64,000 nt of DNA from CAWGOF01 sp963824225 (GCA_963824225.1 CAWGOF010000003.1:1116001-1180000); one strand, 5' to 3'; shown: positions 44,766 to 54,771, counted from the first letter of the stretch. Numbers and translations are program-made. Notes: a model not told the origin generated them from the letters alone.

Positions 44766-46546
44766 GCCGTCACGTGACCCATGACGGCGTCGGGCGGATC
44801 GAGATCCGCTTTCCGTTCGATCGCGTTCTCGTCGAGCTGGTCAAGGGCCTGCCGAGCCGCCGGTGGAATGCCGACGCGAAGTTCTGGTCCGTGCCGGAAT
44901 CCGACGTCGTGTCGCTCGTCGACCTGCTGAACGGTCGGGGGTTCGAGTTCGACCGTGCGACGCGTGACTTGTACCGCGCACTCGGCGGCCAGACGGAGCC
45001 GGCCGAGACGCGGGTCCGCCGCTCGCCCGCTGCCGCCCCGGGATCGCAGCCGTCCCTGTTCGACGACGAAGAGCCGCGTGGCGCGCCCGGGGACCTCTCC
45101 GTCACGGCGCTGAACGAGCGCGCGCGGGATGCGCTGGCCGCGGCATTCCCCGCACCGGTGTGGGTCGTCGGTGAGATCAGCGGGTTCGAGAAGAGCGCGC
45201 ACAAGCGGCACGTGACGTTCGAGCTGGTCGAGCGATCCGACGACGGCCGCGCCGTGTCCAAGGTCCCCGCGGTGCTGTTCCAGGCCACGCGCCAGGCGAT
45301 CGAGGATGCGTTGCACCTGGCCGGCGATCCGTTCCGTCTGACCGACGAGCTGACGATCCGCGCGAGCGTGACCGTGGACCTCTACGCCACGTGGGGCCAG
45401 TACCGTGCGGTGATCGAGGAGATCGACCTGCGGTACACGCTGGGCGAAGCCGCACGCCGGCGGGACGAGATCATCGGCCGCCTCGCCGCCGTGGGTCTCC
45501 TCGGCCGCAACGCCGGGCTGGCCCTGGCCGCGGTCCCGCTGCGCATCGGGCTGATCACGAGCCTCGGCTCGGACGCGTACAACGACGTCCTGCGGACGCT
45601 CGAGGAGTCCGGGCTCGCGTTCGACGTCACGGCGCACGGAGCGCGGGTCCAGGGCCATTCGACCGAGGCGTCGGTGCTGAACGCGCTCGACTGGTTCCGC
45701 GCGCGCGTCGATTCGTTCGACGTCGTGCTGATCTGCCGTGGCGGTGGCTCGCGCACCGACCTCGTGTGGTTCGACTCCGAGGCGCTGGGTCGCGCGGTGG
45801 CCGAATTCCCGCTGCCCGTGGTCGTCGGGATCGGGCACGAGCAGGATCGGTCGGTGCTCGACGCCGTGGGTCGGAGCGCCAAGACTCCGACCGCCGCGGC
45901 CGCGCTCTTGGTCGACATGGTTCGCGCGCAGCTCGAACGGGTCGAGCGCGCGCGCCAGGCGGTGCTCGCCGCCGCGGGTGCGCGGCTCGAGGCGCAGAGG
46001 CTCTCGATCGCCCGCGACGGCCTGCGGCTCGCACGAGCGGCCCGCGAGCGGCTGGGCGCCGCGCGGGCGGTCCTCGACCTCGAGCGCAGGCGTGTGGTGC
46101 TCGGCGCCCGCGGGTCGATCGACAGTGCTCGCCTGCGGCTCGATCGGTCGTCGACGTGGATCCCCCGCGGGGCGCGGCGTCTGCTCGAGCGCGAGCGGCT
46201 GGGGCTCGCTCGGGCGGTCCAGGTCGTGCGGCAGGGGCCGCTGCGCGATCTGCGAGCAGCAGCCGAGCGCGCCGACCGTCATGCCCGGGACGTCCTGGCG
46301 CGGACGGGCACGGCGCTCTCCCGGTCGCTCGAGCGGCTCGACGCCCGTGCGCGCCGCCTGCACCTCGTCCACCCCCGGCGGGTCGTCGAGCGCGGATATG
46401 CGATCCTGCGGGACGGCGCAGGAAGCGTCATCGCGAGCGCCGCGGACACCGAGCGCGGCGACCTCGTGCGCGCGGAGCTGCGCAACGGGATCTTGCGCCT
46501 GCGGTCCGAGGGGCCGGAGCCGCTCGATCCGCCGGAGATGCCATGA
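44762..46546 (+). CDS. xseA: Exonuclease VII large subunit with HARP-like N-terminus
   Basis: 594 residues, against about 400-460 for usual XseA. Residues about 10-62 (RIEIRFPFDRVLVELVKGLP and RWNADAKFWSVPESDVVSLV) look like a HARP domain, the small module of SMARCAL1-type helicases. An acidic/Pro linker follows to about 112. The XseA body then starts at LSVTALNERARDAL with an OB fold (VWVVGEISGF), the catalytic domain (LITSLGSDAYNDVLRTLEES, ICRGGGSRTDL, GIGHEQDRSVLD) and a long C-terminal coiled coil. It cleaves single-stranded DNA with XseB. ATGA overlaps on both sides. Confidence 0.93.
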   Translation: MSRHVTHDGVGRIEIRFPFDRVLVELVKGLPSRRWNADAKFWSVPESDVVSLVDLLNGRGFEFDRATRDLYRALGGQTEPAETRVRRSPAAAPGSQPSLFDDEEPRGAPGDLSVTALNERARDALAAAFPAPVWVVGEISGFEKSAHKRHVTFELVERSDDGRAVSKVPAVLFQATRQAIEDALHLAGDPFRLTDELTIRASVTVDLYATWGQYRAVIEEIDLRYTLGEAARRRDEIIGRLAAVGLLGRNAGLALAAVPLRIGLITSLGSDAYNDVLRTLEESGLAFDVTAHGARVQGHSTEASVLNALDWFRARVDSFDVVLICRGGGSRTDLVWFDSEALGRAVAEFPLPVVVGIGHEQDRSVLDAVGRSAKTPTAAAALLVDMVRAQLERVERARQAVLAAAGARLEAQRLSIARDGLRLARAARERLGAARAVLDLERRRVVLGARGSIDSARLRLDRSSTWIPRGARRLLERERLGLARAVQVVRQGPLRDLRAAAERADRHARDVLARTGTALSRSLERLDARARRLHLVHPRRVVERGYAILRDGAGSVIASAADTERGDLVRAELRNGILRLRSEGPEPLDPPEMP

Positions 46547-46800
46547 GCAAGCAGGCGACGAACGGGCGGAGCGTACCGTACGGCGAGGCCGCAGCCCGGC
46601 TCGAGGAGATCCTCGGCCGGATCGAAGAGGGCCACGTCGACATCGACGAGCTGTCCGGGCTCGTGGAGGAGGCCGCCGCGCTCGTGACCCTGTGTCGTGA
46701 CAAGATCCGCGCCGCGGAGGTCAAGGTACGCACGATCACCGAGCAGCTCGAGCGCGAGTCGCCGGAGGAGCCGCTCGCGACCGAGCGGCCTGCGGAGTGA
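46543..46800 (+). CDS. xseB: Exonuclease VII small subunit
   Basis: 85 residues, the normal XseB length. VPYGEAAARLEEILGRIEEG and HVDIDELSGLVEEAA match the family's helical hairpin, which packs in several copies on XseA. The start overlaps the xseA stop (ATGA), so both subunits are translationally coupled. Confidence 0.95.
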   Translation: MSKQATNGRSVPYGEAAARLEEILGRIEEGHVDIDELSGLVEEAAALVTLCRDKIRAAEVKVRTITEQLERESPEEPLATERPAE

Positions 46801-46807
46801 GCCACGG

Positions 46808-47884
46808 ATGACGGCCGAAGAGATCGTCCGTGGACGGCTGATCATGGCCCCGATGACCCGGGGCACCGATCTGCCGTTCCGTCGGCTGGCCGCCGAATGG
46901 GGCGCAGCCGTCTGCCTCGGCGAGATGGCCTACGCGCACAAGGTGGTCCGCGGCGAGCGCAGCGAGCGCGCGCTCCTGCGCCGCCACGCCGCGGAGCGGT
47001 TGTTCGGTGTCCAGCTGGCCGGGAAGCACCCCGAGGTGATGGCCGAGGCCGCGCGGATCGCGGTCGACCACGGGGCGGACTTCGTCGACGTGAACCTGGG
47101 CTGTCCGATCGACGACACGACCCGGCGCGGCTTCGGTGCGGCGCTCCTCGAGCGGCCGTCGCGCGTCGCGTCGATCGTCGGCGCGATGAAGGCCGCCGTG
47201 ACCGTGCCGATCACGGTCAAGCTCCGCCTCGGCTGGTCCCAGGACAAGCCGACGTTCCTCAAGATCGCCCGCGCCGCCGAGAGCGCGGGTGTCGATGCGA
47301 TCACGCTCCACGCGCGCAGCCGGGCCCAGCGCTACCGGCGCCCGGCCGATTGGGCGGCGGTCCGCGAGCTCGTGCAGGCGGTCCGTGTGCCGGTCGTGGG
47401 CAACGGCGACATCCTGGGATGGCGCGACGCCGAGGCCCGGGTCGGCGAGACCGGATGCGCCGGCGTGATGATCGGGCGCTGGGCGCTCGTGAAGCCGTGG
47501 GTGTTCCGCGAGCACGCCGAGCGTCGAGACCTCGATCCATCTCCCGAGGAGCGCCTCGCGGTGCTGCGGCGTTACGTCGAGCTGGCGCTCGAGCATTTTG
47601 GAGACGACGAGCGCGGCCGGACGCGCACCCGACAGTTCCTCGCGTTCCATCAGGACTTCTTCCGACGCTACCGACACGGCGCGGGCCCGTCGGCGGTGAA
47701 CGCCGATGACCCGCGTGCGTGGGGCGAGCCGCCGCGCGACGAGCTCGAGACCTGGCTGTGCCGGGCCGATCGACCGGCGATCGAAGCGCTCGCGACGTGG
47801 CTCGTCGAGGGCGGCGAAGCAAGCCCGCCGCCCGAGGGCGACCTCGGCTCCGCACGCGACGAATCGGCGCTGGCGTACGGGTGA
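46808..47884 (+). CDS. dus: tRNA-dihydrouridine synthase
   Basis: 358 residues. Flavin-dependent Dus fold: IMAPMTRGTDLPFRRLAAEW, FGVQLAGKHPEVMAEAARIA, VDVNLGCPIDDTTRRGFGAA with the catalytic Cys, VKLRLGW, LHARSRAQRYRRPADW and VGNGDILGW. It reduces uridine to dihydrouridine in tRNA. The N-terminal MTRGTD and RSRAQRY variants differ from DusA/B/C consensus, so the exact class is uncertain. It begins seven bases after xseB. Confidence 0.93.
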   Translation: MTAEEIVRGRLIMAPMTRGTDLPFRRLAAEWGAAVCLGEMAYAHKVVRGERSERALLRRHAAERLFGVQLAGKHPEVMAEAARIAVDHGADFVDVNLGCPIDDTTRRGFGAALLERPSRVASIVGAMKAAVTVPITVKLRLGWSQDKPTFLKIARAAESAGVDAITLHARSRAQRYRRPADWAAVRELVQAVRVPVVGNGDILGWRDAEARVGETGCAGVMIGRWALVKPWVFREHAERRDLDPSPEERLAVLRRYVELALEHFGDDERGRTRTRQFLAFHQDFFRRYRHGAGPSAVNADDPRAWGEPPRDELETWLCRADRPAIEALATWLVEGGEASPPPEGDLGSARDESALAYG

Positions 47885-47886
47885 AC

Positions 47887-48540
47887 ATGATCCGGTCGCG
47901 ACGATTCGGAACCCCCGCGGCGCTCGTCCTGGCGCTCGTGATGCTCGGAGGCTGCCGGGAGCGCGAGCCGCAGGCGCCCGAGAGCCCGGTACGCCCGGCG
48001 CAGGCCCTTCCGATTCCGGGCACCGAGGGTGCGCTGCCCCAGGGCCACCCGCCCCTCGACGGAGCGACGACGAGCGGCCGCGGGGTGACCTGGGGTGTCC
48101 CGTCGTCGTGGATCGAGATCGAGCCGTCGAGCTCGATGCGCGTCGCGCAGTACCGGATCGATGGTGCGGGCGGAACGGCCGAGTGCGTCGTGTACTACTT
48201 CGGGCCGAACCAGGGCGGGAGCGCGATGGCCAACGCCGAGAGATGGGCCGGCCAGTTCACGCAGCCCGACGGGTCGCCGTCGAGCGCCCGGATGAAGGTC
48301 AGCGACATCCCGGCGGCCACCGGCGCCGCGCACCTCGTCGAGGTCACGGGCACGTACGACGGCGGGATGACGATGACCGACCAGCCGGCGAAGCCGCAGC
48401 CCGGCTCGATGCTCCTCGGCGGCATCGTGCCAGGCCCCGACGCCCCGTGGTTCTTCAAGCTCACCGGCCCCGAGGCGACCGTTCGCGCCGAGCGCGAGCG
48501 GTTCGTCGCGCTCCTGCGCTCGGTTCGCGCGGACGGCTGA
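47887..48540 (+). CDS. Lipoprotein of unknown function
   Basis: 217 residues. Lipobox LGGC puts the modified cysteine at residue 23. A Pro/Glu-rich linker to about residue 60 is followed by a compact domain beginning TWGVPSSWIEIEPSSSMRVA and ending with a charged helix. I do not recognise a named family. A GTG at 47881 overlaps the dus stop and is an alternative start. It lies within the desulfurase-to-M28 operon. Confidence 0.75.
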   Translation: MIRSRRFGTPAALVLALVMLGGCREREPQAPESPVRPAQALPIPGTEGALPQGHPPLDGATTSGRGVTWGVPSSWIEIEPSSSMRVAQYRIDGAGGTAECVVYYFGPNQGGSAMANAERWAGQFTQPDGSPSSARMKVSDIPAATGAAHLVEVTGTYDGGMTMTDQPAKPQPGSMLLGGIVPGPDAPWFFKLTGPEATVRAERERFVALLRSVRADG

Positions 48541-48544
48541 CGTC

Positions 48545-49543
48545 GTGCGGCGGGCCACGGCGATCCGGGCGGTGTTGTTCGTCGGCTTCGCGGCGTTGCT
48601 CCTCGGCTCGCTCACGGCGATCAGCATCACCGGGCCGGTCGTCGTGCGCGCACCCAAGCTCGACGTTGAGGTCGAGCCGTCGCCCGAGCGGCTGCGGCGC
48701 GACGTCGAGCAGCTGTCGGGGCCCCTCTCCCCGCGCGACGCGTCGAGCGTGGCGAACCTCGACCGAGCCGCGGCGTGGATCGCCCGGGAGCTCGAGGACG
48801 CGGGCCTCGAGGTCGAGCTGCAGCCGTACGAGGCCCGCGGGGCGACCTACACGAACGTCATCGGGTTCAGGCGGGGGCTCGACGCCGCGGAGCCGGTGCG
48901 CGTGATCGGCGCGCACTACGACGCGTACGAGGCGTTCCCTGGCGCGGACGACAACGCGAGCGGCGTAGCCGTGCTGCTCGAGATCGCACGCACGCTCCAG
49001 GCCGAGGCGCCGCGCCGCAGCCAGTACTACGTCGCGTTCTCGACCGAGGAGCCGCCGTTCTTCGGCACACGCGACATGGGCAGCGGACGCTTCGTCGAGC
49101 GTCTGGTCGAGCGCAAGATCGCCGTCGACATCATGGTCGCCCTCGACCTCGTCGGGTACTACGACCCGACGCCGGGGGCGCAGCGTTTCCCGCTGCCCGG
49201 GCTCGGTCTGCTGTACCCGCGGACCGGCGACTTCGTCGCCGTCGTCGGCGACACGGGAGCGGGACGGTGGATCCGGCAGCTCAAGCTCGGTCTGATGGCC
49301 GCGTGCAACCTGCCCGTGCACTCGTTCCGTGCGCCTCGATCGATCGACGGGGTCGACTGGTCGGACCATCGCTCGTTCCGCGATCTCGGGCTCCCCGGCG
49401 TGCTCGTCACCGACACCGCGTTCCTGCGCAACCCGCACTATCACGCGGCGTCGGACACGCCCGACACGCTGGACTACGACCGGATGGCCGAGCTCGTGCG
49501 CTGCTTCCACGGCCTGTTGTGGGACCGCGACGTCGCGGGATAG
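48545..49543 (+). CDS. M28 family zinc aminopeptidase-like, membrane anchored
   Basis: 332 residues. An N-terminal signal anchor (about 8-32) is followed by the M28 fold: IGAHYDAYEAFPGADDNASG gives the metal-binding His and bridging Asp, STEEPPFFGTRDMGS the catalytic and metal-binding glutamates, and VDWSDHRSFRDLGLPGVLVT the later motif. It is probably a periplasmic exo-peptidase. GTG start, five bases after the lipoprotein stop. Last gene of its operon. Confidence 0.9.
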   Translation: MRRATAIRAVLFVGFAALLLGSLTAISITGPVVVRAPKLDVEVEPSPERLRRDVEQLSGPLSPRDASSVANLDRAAAWIARELEDAGLEVELQPYEARGATYTNVIGFRRGLDAAEPVRVIGAHYDAYEAFPGADDNASGVAVLLEIARTLQAEAPRRSQYYVAFSTEEPPFFGTRDMGSGRFVERLVERKIAVDIMVALDLVGYYDPTPGAQRFPLPGLGLLYPRTGDFVAVVGDTGAGRWIRQLKLGLMAACNLPVHSFRAPRSIDGVDWSDHRSFRDLGLPGVLVTDTAFLRNPHYHAASDTPDTLDYDRMAELVRCFHGLLWDRDVAG

Positions 49544-49549
49544 CCGCGA

Positions 49550-52500
49550 TCAGTCGACGCCGGTGATCGCGAACGGCCCCCAGTAGAACGGGTGGGCCCA
49601 CTCGGCCCGGGCGCGGCGGACGTGGCGCTTGGCGTCCCGCAGCGCGCGCGCCGCATCGACCGGACGCCCGGCGCGCTCCTGCGCCGCGACGCGGCGGAAC
49701 AGCTCGCCGACGAGCTCGGCCGTCGACGCGTCGTCGACGGCCCACTGGCTCGCGACCACGCTCTGCGCGCCGGCCACGAGGAACGCGCGCGACAGGGCGA
49801 ACACACCCTCCCCGGCGACGACGCGCCCGGTGTTGCTGCTGCACGCCGAGAGCACGGCGAGCGCGCAATCGAGCTGCAGGTCGTAGATCTCGAACAGCTG
49901 CAGGAACCCGTCGTCGTCTCCCACCGGGGGGGCGCCGCCCGGCGGCGGCGTGAGGGCCAGGGCGGCGAAGATCTCGCCGCCGGCTTCGTCGACGAGCCCG
50001 TGCGTGGCGACGTGGACGTAGCGCTTGCCGGCCAGCGCCTGGCGCACCGTTGCCTCGCGCGCCTCGGGTCCGTCGAGCACGGTCACGTCGGCGATCGGGC
50101 CCAGCGCGCCGCGCACCGCGACGCTCTCGGTCGCCGTCCCCGGCAGGCGCGGAAGCGTCCGCGGGCCCGCGGAGAACACGGGGTTGGCCACGCTCAGCGC
50201 GGAGGCGCGTCCGGAGCGTCGGGCGGCCGGACGCCCGCGCAGCTCGTGCACGAGCGTGGCCGAGGGCGCGTAGCGCACGACCGGCCCGTCGTCGAGCCAG
50301 AAGCGCGTCGCCCGCACGTCGGCGCCGCGCTCGAGCACCAGCGCCTCGAACGGCAGGAGGAACAGCGAGCCATCCGGAACGACGAGGACCTCCCGGGCCC
50401 GTGACACGCTCGACCCGAGGTCTCCCGGGACGAGCACGCGCTCGAGCGCCAGCAGCCGCGCGAGATCGAGATCGGCCGTTGGCGCGAGCCCGCCGACACC
50501 CCGGGACGCGCCACCGCGGGGAGCCCGCAGATCGGCGAGCACGCCCGACGGGCCGGCGAGGACCGTGTCGAGAGCGCGCGCGGTCAGAGGACCGGCCGCG
50601 ACCCCGAGCGCGCCCGCGCTCTCCCGACCCACCACGAGCGGACGGACCTCGATCGCGCCCGGGGCCCGCGGCACGAGGAACACCCAGCTCTCCTGCACAC
50701 CGATCTCGTACAGCAGCATCAAGCCGTCCTCGGGGACGACGTCGCTCTGGATCTGCTCGACCGTCGCCGGCTCCAGGGCGACCGCGTCGCGCCAAGCCGG
50801 GCTCGCATTGCGCGCCTCGTCATACAGCGAGCGAAACGTGCGGCTCGCTCGCTCGAGTCTGCGTTCGAGCGCGGTCAGGCTGCGTCGCTTCTCGCTCTCG
50901 GGCACATCCTTGCGGGACGACTCGAACGTCATGCGCTCGCGGATCTCGGCGAGCTCGGACCGCGCCGCGCTCTCGCGCCTCTCGATCTCCGGATCGGGGC
51001 TCGCGCGCTCGCCGACGTGGGCCGCGCGCAGCTGATCGAGGAGCACGCGCGCCCGTCCCCTCTCGGCCACGGCGAGCGCGAGGTCGACGCGCCGGCCCTC
51101 GATCTCCCAGCGCACCATCCGACCGTACAGCTCGGCGTGGCGCGAGAAGAACTCGGCGCGGACCGACTCGCCCCCGCCGCGGTGGGGCCGCATCGCCTCG
51201 ACCGCGCGCAACGCGGCGGCGAGGTCGTTCCGTGCGCCCGCGGGATCGGTCGGGCGCCTCAGCTCGGCGCGCTGGGCCAGGGCGTCGGCCGCCACCTCGG
51301 GGTGCGCCTCGGAGGCGCCCAGGATCTCGACCGCCCGATCGAGGCGCTCGCGCGCGAGATTGCGGCGCTCGCGATCCTGCGTCAGGCAGCGCGCGTGGGC
51401 GGTCAGCACCTCGGCCACGTCCGGGTGATCCGGCCCGAACACGCGCTCGCGGATCTCCGTCGCCGTGCGGTACTGCTCCTCCGCCACGGCGCACGCTCCG
51501 CGGGCCCGCAGGAGCTCGGCCAGGTCGAGCCGGCATTGCGCGACGCGCGGGTGGTCGGAACCGAGCTTGGCCTCGGCCAGGGCCAGCGCCTGGCGGAAGC
51601 GTGGCTCGGCCTGCGCCCACAGGCCGCGATCGCGATCGAGGACCGCGCTCTGGTTCAGGAACTCGAACAGCTCGGGGCTCTCCGCACCGTACGCGCTCCG
51701 TGCGAGCTCGAGCGCCTCGCGGTACAGCGGCTCGGCCTCCTCGAGCTTGCCCTGGAGCCGATCGAGCTCGGCGAGGTTGAGGATCGCCGTCGCCACCGCG
51801 CCGTCGTTGCGCGGGCTCGCCGCCTCGCGCAGCGCGCGCGATCGCCGCAGGAGCGTCTCGGCCTCGTCGAACCGGCCCTGGTCGCGGTAGACGCCGGCGA
51901 GGTTGTTCAAGTAGTAGGGCACCTGCGGCGAGTCGGCACCGAGACGCTCGGGCGCGACGCGCACGAGCTCCTCGAGGAGCGCGGCCGACTCGGCGTAGCG
52001 GCCCTCGAGCCGATACAGCTCGGCGAGGTAGTTCCGGCCGTTCGCGATCTCGGCCCAGTCCGCATCGGGCGCCGCCGCACCCGGCGCCGCCTCGATCACG
52101 CCGAGCGCGGCCACGAGGCTCGACTCGGCGTCGCGCAGCCGGCCCTCGTACGCGAGGACGAGACCCAGGTCGCGGCGGGCGAGCGCGGTCCGCGGATCGT
52201 CCGGCGGGTAGATGCGCTCGAAAATCTCGAGCGCCCGACGCTCCGCGTCCTCGGCCTTCGCGTAGTCGCCATGATCGAAGTACAGGCCCGAGAGGTTGTC
52301 GAGCAGCGACGCCAGCGGCTCGGGGTCCTCGTCGGCCCGTCGCTCGCGCAGGGCCAGGGCGCGCTCGAACAGCTGGCGGGCGGCGTCCGTACCGGCGCCG
52401 GTCCCGGTCTCGTAGAACGTCAGCGCGGCAGCCTCCAGGCCTGCCGCGGACTCGATTCTCTGCGCCAGCTCGAGCGCGCGGCCGACCTCTCCCGCGGCGA

Positions 52501-52609
52501 GGTGCGCCTCGATCGCGGCGTCCGTCGCGCCGGCGGGCGGGTCCGAGGCTGCGTGCGCCCGAGCGAGCACCAGGCCGGCCACGCAGACGAGCCGGATCAG
52601 AAGCCGCAC
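49550..52609 (-). CDS. Secreted TPR-CHAT caspase-like protein
   Basis: 1019 residues. Signal peptide about 1-20 (LARAHA). About ten TPR repeats cover residues 60-480 (LDNLSGLYFDHGDYAKAEDA is a clear example), a charged coiled coil follows, and the C-terminal 330 residues form a CHAT domain. The caspase-type dyad is present: His870 in VATHG and Cys923 in LSACSSNTG. CHAT proteases cleave partner proteins in defence or stress systems; export is implied here. GTG start overlaps the stop of the upstream MopE-like gene by 13 bases, so the two are coupled. Confidence 0.9.
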   Translation of the reverse strand: MRLLIRLVCVAGLVLARAHAASDPPAGATDAAIEAHLAAGEVGRALELAQRIESAAGLEAAALTFYETGTGAGTDAARQLFERALALRERRADEDPEPLASLLDNLSGLYFDHGDYAKAEDAERRALEIFERIYPPDDPRTALARRDLGLVLAYEGRLRDAESSLVAALGVIEAAPGAAAPDADWAEIANGRNYLAELYRLEGRYAESAALLEELVRVAPERLGADSPQVPYYLNNLAGVYRDQGRFDEAETLLRRSRALREAASPRNDGAVATAILNLAELDRLQGKLEEAEPLYREALELARSAYGAESPELFEFLNQSAVLDRDRGLWAQAEPRFRQALALAEAKLGSDHPRVAQCRLDLAELLRARGACAVAEEQYRTATEIRERVFGPDHPDVAEVLTAHARCLTQDRERRNLARERLDRAVEILGASEAHPEVAADALAQRAELRRPTDPAGARNDLAAALRAVEAMRPHRGGGESVRAEFFSRHAELYGRMVRWEIEGRRVDLALAVAERGRARVLLDQLRAAHVGERASPDPEIERRESAARSELAEIRERMTFESSRKDVPESEKRRSLTALERRLERASRTFRSLYDEARNASPAWRDAVALEPATVEQIQSDVVPEDGLMLLYEIGVQESWVFLVPRAPGAIEVRPLVVGRESAGALGVAAGPLTARALDTVLAGPSGVLADLRAPRGGASRGVGGLAPTADLDLARLLALERVLVPGDLGSSVSRAREVLVVPDGSLFLLPFEALVLERGADVRATRFWLDDGPVVRYAPSATLVHELRGRPAARRSGRASALSVANPVFSAGPRTLPRLPGTATESVAVRGALGPIADVTVLDGPEAREATVRQALAGKRYVHVATHGLVDEAGGEIFAALALTPPPGGAPPVGDDDGFLQLFEIYDLQLDCALAVLSACSSNTGRVVAGEGVFALSRAFLVAGAQSVVASQWAVDDASTAELVGELFRRVAAQERAGRPVDAARALRDAKRHVRRARAEWAHPFYWGPFAITGVD

Positions 52610-54609
52610 GCGAGCAGGCGCGTCGATGCGATGCGGATCGTTAGCTGCCACGTCTCCGTGTCGGAGGACGCCCCGCACGCGCCCGACGCCAGATCGTACA
52701 CTTCGCAGTTGTTCGTCTGGTGCGGGAAGATGCAGTTCTTCGGCTCGAACGTGAACTGCTCCGAGCACCAGACGTACTCCGAGAAGCCCGCGTCGAGCCC
52801 GTACTCGTTGAGCTGGCCCGTGACGATCGGCCCCTGCCACGCGTTGCCCGTCGACGGCGCCTTGCGCCACTTGTTCCAGCTTCCCGACGTCGCCGAGCCG
52901 CCCGTCGGCGCGTGGGTCAAATACTGCGACTGGTAGAACGCTGCGTTCACCGAGCACCAGGCCACGGTGCGCCCCGGCTCCACGATCTCGAACAAGACGT
53001 AGTCGTTCAGGCCAGCGGTCGCGGACTGGAAGAAGTGGAACAGCGACTCGAGGGCGATGTCGTCGCTCAGCGTGTCGGTGAACGAGAACGTCTGCGCTCG
53101 ACACGGGGCCGTGCCCGCGCAGTCGGGATCGGCGCAATCGGTCAGTGAGTCCGCGTCGTCGTCCGCCGCGTTGCCGCAGGCCGTTTCTTCCCCGCAGATC
53201 GCACCGCGCTCGACGTGCGGCGACTTCGGGCCGTAGCTGCCCTTGCACGTCGTGAGCGAGCGCACGAGGTAGTACAGCACCTCGTTCGGCGTGGGCGTGG
53301 TCGGGTCGTCCCAGAACGCGTTGGCCGTCGTGATCGACGCGCAGCCCGTGGGGAACGTCCGCGACGACGACCGGACCGCCCGGTAGCTCAGGGCGCTCGC
53401 CTGGGCCGGCCAGCCGAAGCGATTCTTGTTCGACGTCAGGAAGCCGGCCTTCCCCGACACCTCGTCGAACATGCCGTGCCCGTAGTCACCCGGACACTGC
53501 TGGTCGATGCAGTCGTTGATCTCGGCCAGGCCGTTGGCCACGGCCGCCGAGTTGTCCTGACAGTCGCCCGGCGGGCAATGGCCGTCGCCGTCCGCATCGA
53601 CGCAGCTCTGGTTGCACCACGGGTTGAGCGGGTGGCAGTCGGAACCGAGGCACGTGTTACCCGCCCCGCCCGCTGTACCGTAGCGGTCTCCATCCTCGTC
53701 GAGACAGCCGTCCCGGCAGTCGGCGACCTGGTCGAGATCGAGGTCGGTGGCGCAGTCGACGGTGCACGTCGACACCGCGTCGTTGCAGTCCGGGCCCTGA
53801 CAGTACCCGTCTCCGTCGACATCGGTGCAGCTCGCGCGGCAATGGGCGTTCGAGTCGTCGCAGTCGCCACACGTCTGACCCGGCGCGAGATCGCACGCGT
53901 TGCAGACCACGAAGCCGTCACCGTCCACATCGGCGCAGGGCACGTCGATCGTCAGCGTGAGCGGGCTCGTGCTCAGGGCATACCACCACGCAAACAGGAC
54001 GTACTGCGTACCCGGCGTCAGTCCGGACACGACACGGCTCGCGTGCACCGCGACCGCGCCATCGTTCTGCTGGCCCAGACCGAGCGATCCTCCGGTGGTT
54101 CCCGTCCCGGAAGCCGGGTTCGTCGGCGCGGTGCTGCTGGAGTTGAAGAACATGTGCGAGCCGGACCAGCCGGGCACGCCGGTGGCGAACAGGTCGAGCA
54201 GCAGCTCGGGCGTGCTCGTCGCGTTGAAGTCGTAGGCCGGCGCGTTCAGGATTCCGCCCGTCGCCTGGCCCGGCGGCGCCGACTCGTTGTAGCAGTCGTC
54301 GAAGCCCGGGATGTCGTCCACGAGGTGGGCGTCGAATACCGCCTTCGTCGTCAGGCTCACGTTGTCGATGCGGAACGAGTTCCACTGGCTCGAGCCGTCG
54401 AGATTGTTCGCGGAGAACGTGAGGCGCACGGTCGACGCCGCAGCGACGAACGACAGGTCGATGCCGGCCGCGGCTCGGGACTCGAGCGGACAGTACTTGC
54501 CCGTGGGGAACTTGCGGTCGACGGTCTTGGTGATCCTCGCATCGGTGGCCTGTGGCGCGAGGAGGAAGGCGGCCACGAGGATGGGCAGCAGGCACCGACC
54601 CGAGCGCAT
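52597..54609 (-). CDS. Secreted Cys-rich DxDxDG protein, MopE-like
   Basis: 670 residues. Signal peptide about 1-24. A jelly-roll-like N-terminal domain (about 25-215) is followed by four or five acidic calcium-type modules at about 225-350 (DVDGDGFVVCNAC, DVDGDGYCQGPDC, DADGDGHCPPGDC), as in MopE/thrombospondin type-3-like surface proteins. A Cys-rich C-terminal domain closes it. ATG 54609 has a strong AGGAGG site; the longer frame above it is not needed. Coupled to the CHAT gene, divergent from the sigma factor. Confidence 0.85.
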   Translation of the reverse strand: MRSGRCLLPILVAAFLLAPQATDARITKTVDRKFPTGKYCPLESRAAAGIDLSFVAAASTVRLTFSANNLDGSSQWNSFRIDNVSLTTKAVFDAHLVDDIPGFDDCYNESAPPGQATGGILNAPAYDFNATSTPELLLDLFATGVPGWSGSHMFFNSSSTAPTNPASGTGTTGGSLGLGQQNDGAVAVHASRVVSGLTPGTQYVLFAWWYALSTSPLTLTIDVPCADVDGDGFVVCNACDLAPGQTCGDCDDSNAHCRASCTDVDGDGYCQGPDCNDAVSTCTVDCATDLDLDQVADCRDGCLDEDGDRYGTAGGAGNTCLGSDCHPLNPWCNQSCVDADGDGHCPPGDCQDNSAAVANGLAEINDCIDQQCPGDYGHGMFDEVSGKAGFLTSNKNRFGWPAQASALSYRAVRSSSRTFPTGCASITTANAFWDDPTTPTPNEVLYYLVRSLTTCKGSYGPKSPHVERGAICGEETACGNAADDDADSLTDCADPDCAGTAPCRAQTFSFTDTLSDDIALESLFHFFQSATAGLNDYVLFEIVEPGRTVAWCSVNAAFYQSQYLTHAPTGGSATSGSWNKWRKAPSTGNAWQGPIVTGQLNEYGLDAGFSEYVWCSEQFTFEPKNCIFPHQTNNCEVYDLASGACGASSDTETWQLTIRIASTRLLACGF

Positions 54610-54765
54610 GGGAGCCTCCTCGTCGCTCACCGGCCCCTTCCGTATACGCGGAAAGGCCGGCCCTTGCAAACCTCCAAAACGGTTCGAAGAAGGGTTCCGA
54701 ACATGTTCGGTCGGACGCGGGCGACCGTTTTCCCAAGACGACGGAGGTCCCATGGCCGGACTGGC

Positions 54766-54771
54766 TATACT
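54766..54771 (+). promoter_or_regulatory. Candidate -10 box for the ECF sigma operon
   Basis: TATACT, eleven bases before ATG 54783. It lies inside the alternative reading that starts at the well-spaced GGAGG-ATG (54752), so either this promoter or that start is real, not both. Confidence 0.3.

Noticed and set aside
49550..52609. CHAT protein as part of a type III-E CRISPR (Craspase-like) system
   Set aside because: No CRISPR array, Cas7-11/gRAMP or other cas gene is in the window, and the protein has a signal peptide.
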